Positions 63,340-64,000 of a stretch of 64,000 nucleotides of DNA are shown piece after piece. The notes under the pieces were generated by a model. It was not told the origin of the DNA. It made no database searches and saw nothing but the letters and a program-made list of their open reading frames with translations. Within the stretch, counting starts at the first letter, position 1, and each line of letters starts with the position of its first letter. Origin of the DNA: Rhizobium sp. NXC14 (lineage in GTDB: Bacteria > Pseudomonadota > Alphaproteobacteria > Rhizobiales > Rhizobiaceae). The DNA is taken from assembly GCF_002117485.1 (NCBI RefSeq), contig NZ_CP021033.1, forward strand, positions 496,001 through 560,000. Direction: 5' to 3'. Made by a program: the position numbers and the translations under genes.

Positions 63340-64000
63340 ATGAAAACGCTGCTGCTTAAAAAGGACGAAGTAAGTCGCCTGATCAGCGTCACCGAAGTGA
63401 TCGCCGCCGTGGAAGAGGCGTACAAGGCCTTTAGCAATGATCAGGTGGAGCAACCTGACTACCTGGGGATAGATCTCCCGTCGCCTCGTGGGGAAATCGA
63501 CTTTAAGCTCGGCTACTACAAAGCCAATGAAATGATCTCCATGAAAGCCTCTTCCGGCGGGTTCATTGATAACCCGACTGCACACGGAGTGCCCAATGGC
63601 ATGGCGACAATTTTGCTGTTCGACGCCAGGAGCGGTGCCTTGATCTGCGTTATGGACGGAAGCTTGATCCTTGGTCTTAGAACGGGGGCGGCTGGAGCCA
63701 TCTCCGTCAAAGCGCTGGCGAGGAAGAACGCCACGACGGTCGCATCGATCGGCACTGGCAATCAAGCAAGAATGCAGATCCGCTCGATCAACGAGATCAT
63801 GAAGATCGAGGAGATCCACGCCTGGGACAGCAACCCAGACACGCTCTTCAAATACAAGACGGATATTGAAGGCGAGCTTGGCATTCCTGTCATGATGGCG
63901 AATTCCAAAAAGAAGGCCGTCGAGCAGGCCGATATCGTTGTTACCACGACCCGCGGAAAAGGCTCGCTCGTAGAAGCGGATTGGGTCAGGCCCGGCACGC
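63340..64000 (+). CDS. Ornithine cyclodeaminase/mu-crystallin family protein (3' end beyond window)
   Basis: The frame opens at ATG 63340 and reaches the window edge with no stop, giving at least 220 residues. Family landmarks are present: [65 protein letters not shown] and the NAD-binding [15 protein letters not shown]. Relatives convert ornithine to proline, make or break imines of alanine, or act on opine-like N-carboxyalkyl amino acids. Octopine and nopaline catabolic regions in Agrobacterium pair such a gene with an opine oxidase, as here. A 198-base gap separates it from the oxidase. Confidence 0.88.
   Translation, partial: MKTLLLKKDEVSRLISVTEVIAAVEEAYKAFSNDQVEQPDYLGIDLPSPRGEIDFKLGYYKANEMISMKASSGGFIDNPTAHGVPNGMATILLFDARSGALICVMDGSLILGLRTGAAGAISVKALARKNATTVASIGTGNQARMQIRSINEIMKIEEIHAWDSNPDTLFKYKTDIEGELGIPVMMANSKKKAVEQADIVVTTTRGKGSLVEADWVRPGT

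Overview
The window is GC-rich (roughly 60%), densely coded and reads as Rhizobiales, most likely a Rhizobium of the leguminosarum/etli type. The clues are codon use, many ABC uptake systems lacking their own ATPase, a CIRCE-controlled groESL copy, an EcfG-type stress promoter and DUF2934/DUF3422 proteins. The load of catabolic and transport genes and the absence of core housekeeping genes other than groESL suggest a large plasmid or secondary replicon; this is inference. No rRNA, tRNA, CRISPR array, insertion sequence or replication origin was seen.

Layout. 0-3 kb: an unassigned carbohydrate-type protein diverges from an orphan sugar-binding protein, with a 16-bp palindrome on each side of the shared promoter. 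3.3-8.8 kb: a DUF3422 membrane protein, a MarR regulator divergent from a small monooxygenase, and a two-gene unit of a ribose-type binding protein plus a chemoreceptor. 9-14.6 kb: a fucoside uptake and hydrolysis operon (GH29 fucosidase, binding protein, two permeases) with its LacI regulator. 14.6-18.6 kb: a ParE/RHH toxin-antitoxin pair, a decayed GntR fragment and an SsuABC/TauABC-like importer. 18.6-22.9 kb: a TctDE-like two-component system, an isochorismatase-like hydrolase coupled to a GlxA-type regulator, and a junction of two truncated genes. 22.9-32.1 kb: a stress block with a PAS kinase, a small SpoT/Mesh1-like HD protein, small conserved proteins, groES-groEL, an HPP-CBS membrane protein and a LysR regulator.

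32.3-42.8 kb is a catabolic block: GNAT, M20 deacylase, D-2-hydroxyacid dehydrogenase, cupin, aldehyde dehydrogenase, tartrate/malate-type dehydrogenase, succinate-semialdehyde dehydrogenase, a PuuB-like flavoenzyme and an HAD hydrolase. It probably degrades an amine or acylated amino compound to central acids. 42.9-49.2 kb is a complete C4 acid-sugar (threonate/erythronate) module: OtnC and a LacI regulator on one strand, then the MFS transporter, LtnD, OtnI and OtnK on the other, with three tandem copies of a palindromic operator between them. 49.4-51.6 kb holds a second double-GNAT protein and a class III aminotransferase.

52.2-64.0 kb is a second amino-compound island: a Dpp-type importer with a fused ATPase, an Asp/Glu-racemase-family protein, a DadA-like flavoenzyme, a three-subunit FAD/2Fe-2S oxidase of the opine oxidase/HcnABC/hydroxyproline dehydrogenase kind, and a truncated ornithine-cyclodeaminase-family gene. 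Between racemase and flavoenzyme lie decayed gene remnants. One is a degraded copy of the start and upstream region of the aldehyde dehydrogenase found 22 kb earlier, which ties the two islands together. This opine-oxidase-like island is the best candidate for a system whose substrate has not been described.
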